DNA of 64,000 bases from Actinomycetota bacterium. GTDB lineage: Bacteria; Actinomycetota; AC-67. The DNA is taken from contig JBAZZY010000002.1 of NCBI GenBank assembly GCA_041658565.1, forward strand, positions 167,089 through 231,088, in the 5' to 3' direction. Both the position numbers and the translations under genes were made by a program. Positions 50,783 to 58,781 of this stretch are shown here, one piece after another; within the stretch, counting starts at the first letter, position 1; each line of letters begins with the position of its first letter. The notes under the pieces are model-generated. The model ran no database searches and was not told the DNA's origin. It saw nothing but the letters and a program-made list of their open reading frames with translations.

Positions 50783-51542
50783 GCGGCTTCGCCTTTCGCG
50801 CGGCACGCGCTGCCGATCCCAAGTAGGACTCCTGCAGTCGCGCGGCCATGTCGCGAACCTCCGAGGGGCCGGCCTCTGAGATGATCTCACCCTTCTCGAG
50901 CACGTACGCGCGATTGGCGAGTTCCAGCGCCAGCACGTTCTGCTCGACTAAAAGCACCGAGACGCCGAGGTCGGTGTTGACTTGGCGGATGAGATCGAAC
51001 GCGACCTCCGTCATCGATGGAGACAAACCCATCGATGCCTCGTCCACCAAGAGTAGCTCCGGCTCGGACATCAGCGCGCGCCCCAGCGCGAGCATCTGCT
51101 GTTCTCCTCCCGACAGCGTTCCTGCAAGCTGTTCCTGGCGATCGGCGAGCACCGGAAACGTCGTGAACGCGCGCTCGAGGTTCCGCTCGACGCGCGCGCG
51201 GTCGCGCCCGATTACCCACGCGCCGAGTTCGAGGTTCTGGCGCACGGTGAGATCGCGCAACATGCCGCGTCCTTCGGGCACCATCGCGAGCCCCCGCGAA
51301 ACGAGTGCTTCCGGTGAGTGGCGAGTCACGTCGGCGTCTTTGAAGAACACTCTCCCCCGGATTGGTTTGAGCAGACCGACGATCGTCCGCATCGTGGTCG
51401 TCTTGCCGGCGCCGTTGGATCCCATGAGCGCGACGATCTCGCCTTTGGACACGGTGAGCGAAACTCCGTGAAGGACGACGAGCGAGCCGTAGCCGGCGAA
51501 GAGGCCGTCCACCTCTAAGAGCGCGCGAGATCCGGCGTCCAT
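50775..51542 (-). CDS. Branched-chain amino-acid-type ABC transporter ATPase, LivF-like
   Basis: A 255-residue ATPase. Walker A is GSNGAGKTTTMR, the signature LSGGEQQMLALGRALM, Walker B LLLVDEASMGLS. The short C-terminus identifies the LivF rather than LivG type. ATG 51542 overlaps the TGA of the upstream gene (ATGA). It completes the importer with LivH and the LivM-LivG fusion. Confidence 0.92.
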   Translation of the reverse strand: MDAGSRALLEVDGLFAGYGSLVVLHGVSLTVSKGEIVALMGSNGAGKTTTMRTIVGLLKPIRGRVFFKDADVTRHSPEALVSRGLAMVPEGRGMLRDLTVRQNLELGAWVIGRDRARVERNLERAFTTFPVLADRQEQLAGTLSGGEQQMLALGRALMSEPELLLVDEASMGLSPSMTEVAFDLIRQVNTDLGVSVLLVEQNVLALELANRAYVLEKGEIISEAGPSEVRDMAARLQESYLGSAARAARKAKPRA

Positions 51543-53425
51543 CACGCGGTCTCCAATGCAACGGCTGCCGCGCGCCGCACGGTCGCCGATCGTCCGAGGA
51601 ATGACGTGACGACCCTCGGGTCGGTCGTCACTTGCGCAGCGGTCCCTTCGGAGATCAGTTTCCCCGACTCCAGGCAGTAGATGTAGTCCGACACCCGCGC
51701 GATTAGCGGGACGTGGTGCTCGATGACCAGGAGCGTCAGTTCGAGTTCATCGCGCAGTGCGAGCATCTCGTCTCCGAGTCCTCGCGCCTCCTCCGGCGAA
51801 ATGCCGGCGGAGGCTTCGTCGAGCATCAGCAACTCGGGCCCTGCCGACACCGCGGCTGCGATTTCGGCCCGGCGCATCAGGCCGTAGGGGAGGTCGCCGA
51901 CGCGCTGCCCGGCGAGTTCGGTAAGGCCGAAGACGTCCATTGCCGCCGCCGCCCGACGCCGCAGTTCGGCTTCGGTTCGCCCTGCCGCACCGAAGCCCAG
52001 GATTCCGAGCGATGCGGGGTACGCCGCAAGCCAGTGCTGCGCGAGCAGCATGTTCGTCTCGATCGACTCGGCGCGGAGTAAACCCATCTGCTGCCATGTG
52101 CGTGCGACGCCGAAGCCGGATCGCGCGCTATCGGCTTCTGCCAGCAGTTCGCGGCCGCGGAATCGCACCGAGCCGGTTGCGGGAGCGAAACCACCGACGA
52201 CGTTGAACAACGTCGTCTTCCCCGCGCCGTTGGCCCCGATCAGCCCCACGACTTCACCACGTCGTACTTCGATGCTCACCGAGTCCAGCGCCTGCACGCC
52301 GCCGAAGCGGACGCAGACATCGCGGGCCTCAAGCAATGCCGGCGACGGCATTCGTAGCGAAAGCGCGCGCGGGACGCGACGGATGAACGCGGCTGCGCGC
52401 GCGCGTTCTTCGATCACGTTTGGGTCGATGTCTGCGAGCGCTGTCGACGCATCCTTGCTCCCGGTGGTCGAGCCGAACATCCGGTTTCCCAGACGAGTCA
52501 GCAAGCTGCCCAGTCCGCCTGGCAGCGAGACCACAACTACGACGAGCAGCCATGCGGCGATAAGGGGCGCGCGCCGCCCGAGGTCGATATTGAGGCCGCC
52601 GATCGTCTTGGGGACGAGTTCGGGGAGTGCGAGCAGCAGCGCCGATGACGCCAGAACGCCGATCCTCGAACCGACGCCGCCGACGATGACGATCGCGACG
52701 AGATTGAGTGACAGGTAGATGTCGAACGACGATGGGGTGCCGGCGCCGACCACGTAGATGAACATCGATCCGGCCACACCTGCGACCGCCCCGCTCACCG
52801 TGTAGGCGAGCAGCTTGGACGGTCCGGGCTCGACGCCGAAAGATGTCGCGCGCTCCTCGGAGTCGCGCACCGCGGCGAACGCCCGCCCGGCTTTCGTTCC
52901 TCGCACTCGCATGTCCACCCAGTAGGCGAACCCAAGCGCAGCCAGGGCGACGTAGTACATCGCTCGGTCGCTTTCGAAGGGCACGGGGCGATCGATCATC
53001 AACCCTGCGGATCCTCCCGAGAACCACTGCTGCCCGAACAGGAACTTCTCGGCGACGACGCCGAACGCCAGCGTCGTCACTGCGACTTGGAGGCCGCGGA
53101 TCCGAAGGCTGGGCAACCCGGTCCCAGCGGCGACCAAGCCGCCGGCCACCGCCGCCCCCGCGACTGCGATTGGGAGGGGGAGTCCTCGAACCGCGAGGTT
53201 CCCCGCAACGAACGCTCCCACCCCGACGAACGCCCCTTGTCCGAGCGACATCTGCCCGGCGTGGCCGACCAGAGTGTTGAGGCTCATCGCCGCGGTGGTC
53301 TTGACCAGGATGACCGAGAGCACGAATGCCTTGCTCGGCATCGCGATAGGCATGAAGCAGACGAAGGCGGCCGCAGCGGCGCCTGCTAACCATCGGGGGT
53401 TCGCGGCGAATCTAGGCGCGCGCAC
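51542..53425 (-). CDS. LivM-LivG fusion: ABC permease joined to ATPase
   Basis: A 627-residue fusion. Residues 1-315 form the LivM permease with about nine helices and the conserved GHAGQMSLGQGAFVGVGAF loop and GVGSRIG motif. A linker (about 320-365) joins it to the LivG ATPase (about 366-620): Walker A GANGAGKTTLF, LPYGLMRRAEIAAAVS as signature and LLMLDEASAGIS as Walker B. The signature loop reads YGLMRR rather than YGxQRR. GTG 53425 overlaps livH by 14 bp. The joined subunits enforce 1:1 stoichiometry. Confidence 0.92.
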   Translation of the reverse strand: MRAPRFAANPRWLAGAAAAAFVCFMPIAMPSKAFVLSVILVKTTAAMSLNTLVGHAGQMSLGQGAFVGVGAFVAGNLAVRGLPLPIAVAGAAVAGGLVAAGTGLPSLRIRGLQVAVTTLAFGVVAEKFLFGQQWFSGGSAGLMIDRPVPFESDRAMYYVALAALGFAYWVDMRVRGTKAGRAFAAVRDSEERATSFGVEPGPSKLLAYTVSGAVAGVAGSMFIYVVGAGTPSSFDIYLSLNLVAIVIVGGVGSRIGVLASSALLLALPELVPKTIGGLNIDLGRRAPLIAAWLLVVVVVSLPGGLGSLLTRLGNRMFGSTTGSKDASTALADIDPNVIEERARAAAFIRRVPRALSLRMPSPALLEARDVCVRFGGVQALDSVSIEVRRGEVVGLIGANGAGKTTLFNVVGGFAPATGSVRFRGRELLAEADSARSGFGVARTWQQMGLLRAESIETNMLLAQHWLAAYPASLGILGFGAAGRTEAELRRRAAAAMDVFGLTELAGQRVGDLPYGLMRRAEIAAAVSAGPELLMLDEASAGISPEEARGLGDEMLALRDELELTLLVIEHHVPLIARVSDYIYCLESGKLISEGTAAQVTTDPRVVTSFLGRSATVRRAAAVALETA

Positions 53426-54269
53426 CGAACAGCCCCCGCGGGCGCACCAACAACGTCGAAAGGATCAGAGCGAACACGACCAGGTCCGTGATTCCGCCCC
53501 CGCCGATGTAGCCGCGCGATAGCGACTCGGCGACTCCGACGATGAGGCTGCCCACGATTGCGCCCTGTACCGAATCCAAGCCGCCGATGATGGCTCCGGC
53601 AAGCGCGCGAATCGAGAACAGAGTCTGGTGAAACGGAACCAGCGCGCCGAACTGGGGGACCAGGATCACTGCTGCAAGACCGCTTAGGACTCCGCCCAGT
53701 CCCCATGCGAAGCGGTAGACGCGTGTCACCGGTACGCCGAGAACGCGCGCGACGTCGGGGTCGGCGGTGGCGGCAAGGACCGCAAGCCCGAATCGGCTGC
53801 GAGAGAAGAAGAAATACATCCCCGCTGCCGTCGTGCCGGCAAGGAGCATGGCCGTCAGGTTCGTGGTGGACAGCACCGCGTCCCCGACTGAGATCGATGC
53901 ACTGCCGACCGACGACGGGTACGACTTGATGTTGAACCCCCAGATGGTCCCCTCGGTGTAGGTGAGGCCGAGAGCGATACCGAGCGTCACGACGGCGCCG
54001 GCTAGCGGCGGTCGACCTTCAAGGGGCCGGATCGCGTACCGCTCAACCACAATGCCCAGCACGCCGGCGAGCGCGACGCCGATTAGTGCCGCCAATGCGA
54101 CCGGCATCCCGCGGTCGTGCAGCGTCCACGCAAGAAACATGCCGAAGGCGCCGATTTCGCCTTGCGCGAAAGACAGGACTTTCGATCCCTTGTAGACCAG
54201 AACGATGCCGACCGCCATCAACGCATAGGCGGCACCGCTGGCAAGCCCGATCAGCAGATACCCGAGCAT
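53412..54269 (-). CDS. ABC permease, LivH-like
   Basis: A 285-residue permease with eight to nine helices. GSKVLSFAQGEIGAFGMFLAW is the LivH coupling-region motif, and AIIGGLDSVQGAIVGSLIVG the second family mark. It partners the LivM half of the downstream fusion. It starts 7 bp after the stop of the binding-protein gene. Confidence 0.92.
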   Translation of the reverse strand: MLGYLLIGLASGAAYALMAVGIVLVYKGSKVLSFAQGEIGAFGMFLAWTLHDRGMPVALAALIGVALAGVLGIVVERYAIRPLEGRPPLAGAVVTLGIALGLTYTEGTIWGFNIKSYPSSVGSASISVGDAVLSTTNLTAMLLAGTTAAGMYFFFSRSRFGLAVLAATADPDVARVLGVPVTRVYRFAWGLGGVLSGLAAVILVPQFGALVPFHQTLFSIRALAGAIIGGLDSVQGAIVGSLIVGVAESLSRGYIGGGGITDLVVFALILSTLLVRPRGLFGARA

Positions 54270-54276
54270 GCCTCAC

Positions 54277-55716
54277 CTAGAAGGTATTCCGGAACGTTCC
54301 AACCTGTTCCCAGTGGTCTCCCGCCTCTCTGAATTCCATGATCACGTTGGAGCCGATTCGCACACCGGGGCCGAAGTCCAGCGGTGCCCAGATCTTCGGA
54401 GTGGCGTGCAGGTTCTGGAACGCCGCGCGCAAGGTGTCGTGCCCCAGGTCGCGACCGGCCGCCTGCAGTGCCGCGGTGAGAACTTCGCCGAATCCCCACC
54501 CTACGACGCCGATGTCGTCCGGCTCCTGATTGTACCGCGCGCGATAGACGGCCTTGAATTCGTCCACGGCGGGGCTCGACAGCGAGGACCAGGGCGAGAA
54601 CGCGCGCGCGTTCTTCATTGCGCCGTCGGAGTTACCGATTTGCAGAACTTGGTTGAAGTTCCACGATGGGGCGCATGCGAACCAAATGGGTAGGTACGCG
54701 GCCGCCTGCGCTTGCTGGGCGATCTTGATGATCGTCACCGGCGCCGCATACACCCAGACGACTTCGGCGTTCGCGCGTTTGAGGTTGAGCACGGTGCTGG
54801 AGTAGTCGTTCCCGTTCGGGTCAATTCGCTCCTCCGCTACGAGCGCGACGCCCTTTTCCTTCAGGCGCGCGCGCATCGCCTCGGTGCCGGGGACGGTGTC
54901 GGGGGCGTCGTCGCGAACGACAGCGGGCCGCTTGCCTTTGAGATCGCCGGTGGTGAAGTAGTCGGCGATAAGTCGTCCTTGCTCCTCGACGCCCATCACG
55001 GCGCCGAACGTGTTCGTCCAGCGTCCGCCTTTCTTCAACTCTTTGGCACCGAGCGGAACGATCAGAACGTGGGGGAGGTTCTCATCGTTGAGGAACTTCA
55101 CGACGGTTGCCTCCACGTACGTGCGATCCATGATCAAGTAGACGAACGCCTGCTCGTTGATGCAATCGCGCGCGCGCGCCTTCGCGGTCGCCGGGTCGGA
55201 CTCGGTGTCCTTGACGAGGAGTTGCACATTGCGCCCGTGAATGCCGCCCTTGGACGCAAGGTGTTCCCAGTACACGTTGACGCCCTTTTCCCAGTCGGTC
55301 GGAACCGGTGATGCGCCCGTTAAGGGAACGAGATAGCAGACGGTGATGGTCGTGTCGGTCACACCGGGGTGCGGACCGGGGGCAATAGGAGAGTTCTCCG
55401 TGCCGACGGAGGTGCGCGTCCGATTGATCCGGCCGTCCGGTGTCCGCGGCAGATCGCCCGGTGAAGCCGAAGGATCGAGGCCTGGGGACCAGGTGGGGTC
55501 GATCGGCCCGGTTGTCGTCTGTGGGGACTCGACGGAGTCGTTCGAGCCCGCGAGCATGCGTGAATCGAGATCCGGCGCCCAGCGCGCGCCGCACGCGGGA
55601 AGTAGCAGCGCGGTAAGGCCGAGAGCCGTGAGAGCCGCGCGGCGGTGCGAGGCCGGTCGCGCGCGACCGCATCTGCGGGAAACAAGAGAACGACAAGAAG
55701 CGGAATCGCGAAACAC
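54277..55716 (-). CDS. Lipoprotein substrate-binding protein of the Liv-type transporter, paralogue 1
   Basis: A 479-residue binding protein (Peripla_BP_6 type) with an N-terminal lipobox (LLLPAC), so anchored outside the membrane. The mature chain opens with about 80 disordered residues before PHPGVTDTTITVCYLVPLTGASPVPTDWEKG. Two Rossmann-like lobes follow; VYMTYVEAT-like segments contact ligand. GTG 55716 follows AGGGAGGG and begins VFRD, exactly as in paralogue 2, which supports this start. The ligand may differ from branched-chain amino acids. Confidence 0.9.
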   Translation of the reverse strand: MFRDSASCRSLVSRRCGRARPASHRRAALTALGLTALLLPACGARWAPDLDSRMLAGSNDSVESPQTTTGPIDPTWSPGLDPSASPGDLPRTPDGRINRTRTSVGTENSPIAPGPHPGVTDTTITVCYLVPLTGASPVPTDWEKGVNVYWEHLASKGGIHGRNVQLLVKDTESDPATAKARARDCINEQAFVYLIMDRTYVEATVVKFLNDENLPHVLIVPLGAKELKKGGRWTNTFGAVMGVEEQGRLIADYFTTGDLKGKRPAVVRDDAPDTVPGTEAMRARLKEKGVALVAEERIDPNGNDYSSTVLNLKRANAEVVWVYAAPVTIIKIAQQAQAAAYLPIWFACAPSWNFNQVLQIGNSDGAMKNARAFSPWSSLSSPAVDEFKAVYRARYNQEPDDIGVVGWGFGEVLTAALQAAGRDLGHDTLRAAFQNLHATPKIWAPLDFGPGVRIGSNVIMEFREAGDHWEQVGTFRNTF

Positions 55717-55774
55717 CCGCCCTCCCTTCACCTTGGCGAACTCTCGGCCCTCGCCGGTCTGCATGTCGGGTCCT

Positions 55775-57202
55775 TCACAGAACGTCCGCTGTTCTCACGA
55801 GGTCGCGTCCGAGTACTGCCTCGACCGCGAGGTACGCGGACTGCGCGCATCCGTCCGTTCCGGTGCTGTACTCCTGCGTCGTATCGCCGGCGATAAACAG
55901 ACCTTTGATCGGGGTGCGCGGACCCGGTCGATGGTCGCCGTACCAGTCGATGGTCCGAGCCACACCGTCTACGACGGGGAAGAGCCTGGTTGTCGTCCAC
56001 TCGGCCTTCGAGAGATCGAGGCCGGGGAACAGGCGCTCCAGTTCCCGACGCATCTTCTCCCCGAACTCCCGCATGTCGAAGTCGCCTTCGGCCAGCGTGG
56101 CGCTCGTGAGAACCTGTCGGCCCACGGGGGCTACCCCGAATGAATGATCCAGTTCGCTGATGAGGAGGTACTCGGAGAACTCGCGTAGTTGCGATCGAGG
56201 CACAAACACCCATGTATTGAGTGCCGCACCTGTCAACGTCTGCGGTCCGCCGCAGATAAGCAGCGCGAGACTGGATGAGGCCTTGCGTCCCTCGGCAACG
56301 CGGTTGAAGAATTCCGGCTGCGCGTCGACGACTTGGTCGTCGAGCAGGAAGCCGAGATCGAATGCCGGGGCGGTGTGTATCACCGCGTCGGCAGGGATGT
56401 GCCGGCCGTCGACGGTGGCCCCGGTTACGCGGCTCTCACCCGTCGGCTCGGCCTCTGTCGTGATCCTTTCCACCCGACTTCCGAGCAGAACTTCGCCGTT
56501 GTGAGTTGAAACGATATCGGCGAGCGCCTGGCTCAGTCTTCCGAAGCCGCCGTGCGGGTAGAGCACTGCTGTGGTTCGGTGCTTGTCGAGCCCCCGCCGC
56601 AGCAGCTTCATGCACAGCAGGAGGTCGCCTGCGGAGTTCGCATCGAGGTCGACGGTTGTCTGATAGCCGGCGGCGAATCCCTCGACAATGATCTCGGTTG
56701 CCTGCGGGCCTAGATTGAAGTCGGCGAGCAGCCGGCGAAGCGGAACCCTGCCGTACCGCTGGATGGCCTCCTCGGTGTCTATCTTCCTTGCGAACCTGTC
56801 GAATCTCGCGAGTTGAAGCTTCTGTTTGAGGCCGATGTAGTTGTACGCACTCAGCGACTGCCTGAAGGTGACGGGAGCTTGGTGCAGCCGGCCGTCTCCC
56901 ATGAAGTGCGCCATGGGAAGCGGGCGGATGTCGGCGCGATCCCAAGCGCCGGTTTCCCGTAGCAGTCGCTCGAAGAAGCCGTTGCCACCCAGGGCGTGGT
57001 GGCCGAAATCAGGCCGGTACTCGCTCCATCGCTCGTCGGCCCACCCCCATTCGGATGCGGTGCGCGTCGCGGCCCGTCCGCCGACGAACGGATCGCTTTC
57101 GACGAGAGTGACTTGGATTCCGTTGTGGGCGAGTAGTGCCGCAGTTCCGCAGCCGGCTACTCCGGCGCCGACGACGACCACTCGCATTCTTTCGGTCTGC
57201 AT
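55775..57202 (-). CDS. FAD-dependent amine-oxidase / phytoene-desaturase-like oxidoreductase
   Basis: A 475-residue flavoprotein. VVVVGAGVAGCGTAALLAHNGIQVTLVES is the N-terminal dinucleotide fold, followed by DPFVGGRAAT, the GGRA motif of phytoene desaturases and related oxidases. The C-terminal GLFIAGDTTQEYSTGTDGCAQSAYLAVEAV completes the FAD site. GGAGG precedes ATG 57202. It lies between two binding-protein genes in the liv operon, so it likely acts on the imported compound or a product. Carotenoid or polyamine-type oxidation are both possible. Confidence 0.85.
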   Translation of the reverse strand: MQTERMRVVVVGAGVAGCGTAALLAHNGIQVTLVESDPFVGGRAATRTASEWGWADERWSEYRPDFGHHALGGNGFFERLLRETGAWDRADIRPLPMAHFMGDGRLHQAPVTFRQSLSAYNYIGLKQKLQLARFDRFARKIDTEEAIQRYGRVPLRRLLADFNLGPQATEIIVEGFAAGYQTTVDLDANSAGDLLLCMKLLRRGLDKHRTTAVLYPHGGFGRLSQALADIVSTHNGEVLLGSRVERITTEAEPTGESRVTGATVDGRHIPADAVIHTAPAFDLGFLLDDQVVDAQPEFFNRVAEGRKASSSLALLICGGPQTLTGAALNTWVFVPRSQLREFSEYLLISELDHSFGVAPVGRQVLTSATLAEGDFDMREFGEKMRRELERLFPGLDLSKAEWTTTRLFPVVDGVARTIDWYGDHRPGPRTPIKGLFIAGDTTQEYSTGTDGCAQSAYLAVEAVLGRDLVRTADVL

Positions 57203-57239
57203 CAATTCCTCCTGTCGGCGTGCGTGTTTCGCGCGTGCG

Positions 57240-58610
57240 CTAGAACGAACTTCGAAAAGTGCCGACCTGTACCCAATGGTCGCCGTCCTCGCGGAACTCG
57301 ATGATCGAGTCGGTTCCGACTCTGCGATTGGGGCGGAAATCGAGTGGACCCCAGGTCGTCGGCGTTACCGACAGAGTCTGGAATGCCGTGCGGAATGAGT
57401 TGTAGCCGAGGTCCTTGCCCGCCTTTGCGAGCGCGGCATGCATGACCTCGCCCAAACCCCAGCCGATCAGTCCGATGTCGTCGGGAGCTTCGTTCGGGTA
57501 CATCTCGGCGTATGCACGCTTGTAGGTGCTTGCGGCGGGGCTGGAGAGCGCCACCCACGGGGAGAACGCGCGCGCGCCCTTAAGCGCTCCGTTCGAGTTG
57601 GCGAGCTGAAGGACCATGTCGAAGTTCCAGGAGGGAGCATCTGCGAACCACACCGGATCGTATGCAGCCGCGTGCGCCTGCTGAGCGAGTTTGATGAGCG
57701 TTGTCGGAGCCATGTATGCGACGACGACCTCGGCGTTGGCTCTCTTGAGGTTCAGGACCGTTTGAGAGAAGTCGTTTCCCTGACCGTTGATCGCCTCTTC
57801 CGCAACCGCCTTCCGCCCGCGCTCGACAAGCCGAGCCTTGAAGAACGCGGCGAACGGAATGGCGTCGGGGACGTCTTCGCGAACGATCGCCGGGCGCTTG
57901 TTGGACAGGTCTCCGGTTGAGAAGTAGTCGGCGACGAGGCGACCTTGCGCGCGGTGGTCCATCGAGACGACAAACGTATTCCTGTTCTTCGACCCGGAGT
58001 TCATGGCGGTCGTGGGTGGTCCGAAGGTAAGTACGTGAGGAATCCCCTGGTCGTCCAGGAACTTGCTGAGGGCCGACATCACTTCAACGCGGTCCATTGT
58101 GTAGAAGCTGAATGCGCCCTCGTTGATGCAGTCCCGCGCGCGCGCCAAAGCTTCGGCTGTGTCCGACTTCGTGTCCTTGATGATGAGCCGGATGTTCCGC
58201 CCGTGCACTCCGCCTTTCCTGCGCAGGTAGTCCCAGAACGCGTTCACACCCTTCTCCCATGCCGTCGGAAGAGGAGAGGCGCCCGTCTCGGGCATCAGCA
58301 CGCACAGCGTGATCTCTGTGTTCGTTACTCCGGGATGCGGTCCTGCGTCGCCGGTGACGGTGAGGCCTGAGCGCGGGCCGGTCGTGCGGGTCGTCCAGGA
58401 CGGGGGTGACGTTTGAATTCCCCCGACCTCTTGCAGAGCGTCGGTGGTCGAAGGAGTCGGCGAGTCGCCGGAGGACGCGACCAACTCGCCGGCCGCGCGC
58501 GCGTCCTCTTGCGCCGTCCACCGAGCGCCGCAACTCGACGCAACGATCATGACGGCGAGCAGGACGCCCCATGCGCGCGCAACGCGAACACGAGCTCCGA
58601 AACGAAACAC
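57240..58610 (-). CDS. Lipoprotein substrate-binding protein of the Liv-type transporter, paralogue 2
   Basis: A 456-residue binding protein with lipobox VASSC and the same CGARW sequence after the cysteine as paralogue 1. Shared marks are PHPGVTNTEITLCVLMPETGASPLPTAWEKGVN and the QGNDFSQTVLNLKRANAEVVVAY block. The two paralogues differ mainly in the ligand-binding loops, suggesting two substrates for one permease. It is the first gene of the operon. GTG 58610 begins VFRF, parallel to VFRD in paralogue 1. Confidence 0.9.
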   Translation of the reverse strand: MFRFGARVRVARAWGVLLAVMIVASSCGARWTAQEDARAAGELVASSGDSPTPSTTDALQEVGGIQTSPPSWTTRTTGPRSGLTVTGDAGPHPGVTNTEITLCVLMPETGASPLPTAWEKGVNAFWDYLRRKGGVHGRNIRLIIKDTKSDTAEALARARDCINEGAFSFYTMDRVEVMSALSKFLDDQGIPHVLTFGPPTTAMNSGSKNRNTFVVSMDHRAQGRLVADYFSTGDLSNKRPAIVREDVPDAIPFAAFFKARLVERGRKAVAEEAINGQGNDFSQTVLNLKRANAEVVVAYMAPTTLIKLAQQAHAAAYDPVWFADAPSWNFDMVLQLANSNGALKGARAFSPWVALSSPAASTYKRAYAEMYPNEAPDDIGLIGWGLGEVMHAALAKAGKDLGYNSFRTAFQTLSVTPTTWGPLDFRPNRRVGTDSIIEFREDGDHWVQVGTFRSSF

Positions 58611-58700
58611 ACGCGCTCCCCTCACCCTGACGAGCTCTCGCTTAGGAACTTGCGCTCCCGGCGGTGTTCGCTACTCGCTGCCCTCTCACGAGGCGTTTGG

Positions 58701-58730
58701 ACGGTAGCACTCCGGTGCAAACAGGGTCAA
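58701..58730 (-). promoter_or_regulatory. Promoter of the liv operon
   Basis: On the minus strand TTGACC (58730-58725) and TACCGT (58706-58701) are 18 bp apart. GATCTCACC lies directly upstream of the -35; the same ATCTCACC sequence occurs at the aceE promoter. Confidence 0.55.
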
Positions 58731-58781
58731 AGGTGAGATCCGCGACGACGGTAATCGTTGGGTGTCTTGCCCTCGCGTCGC

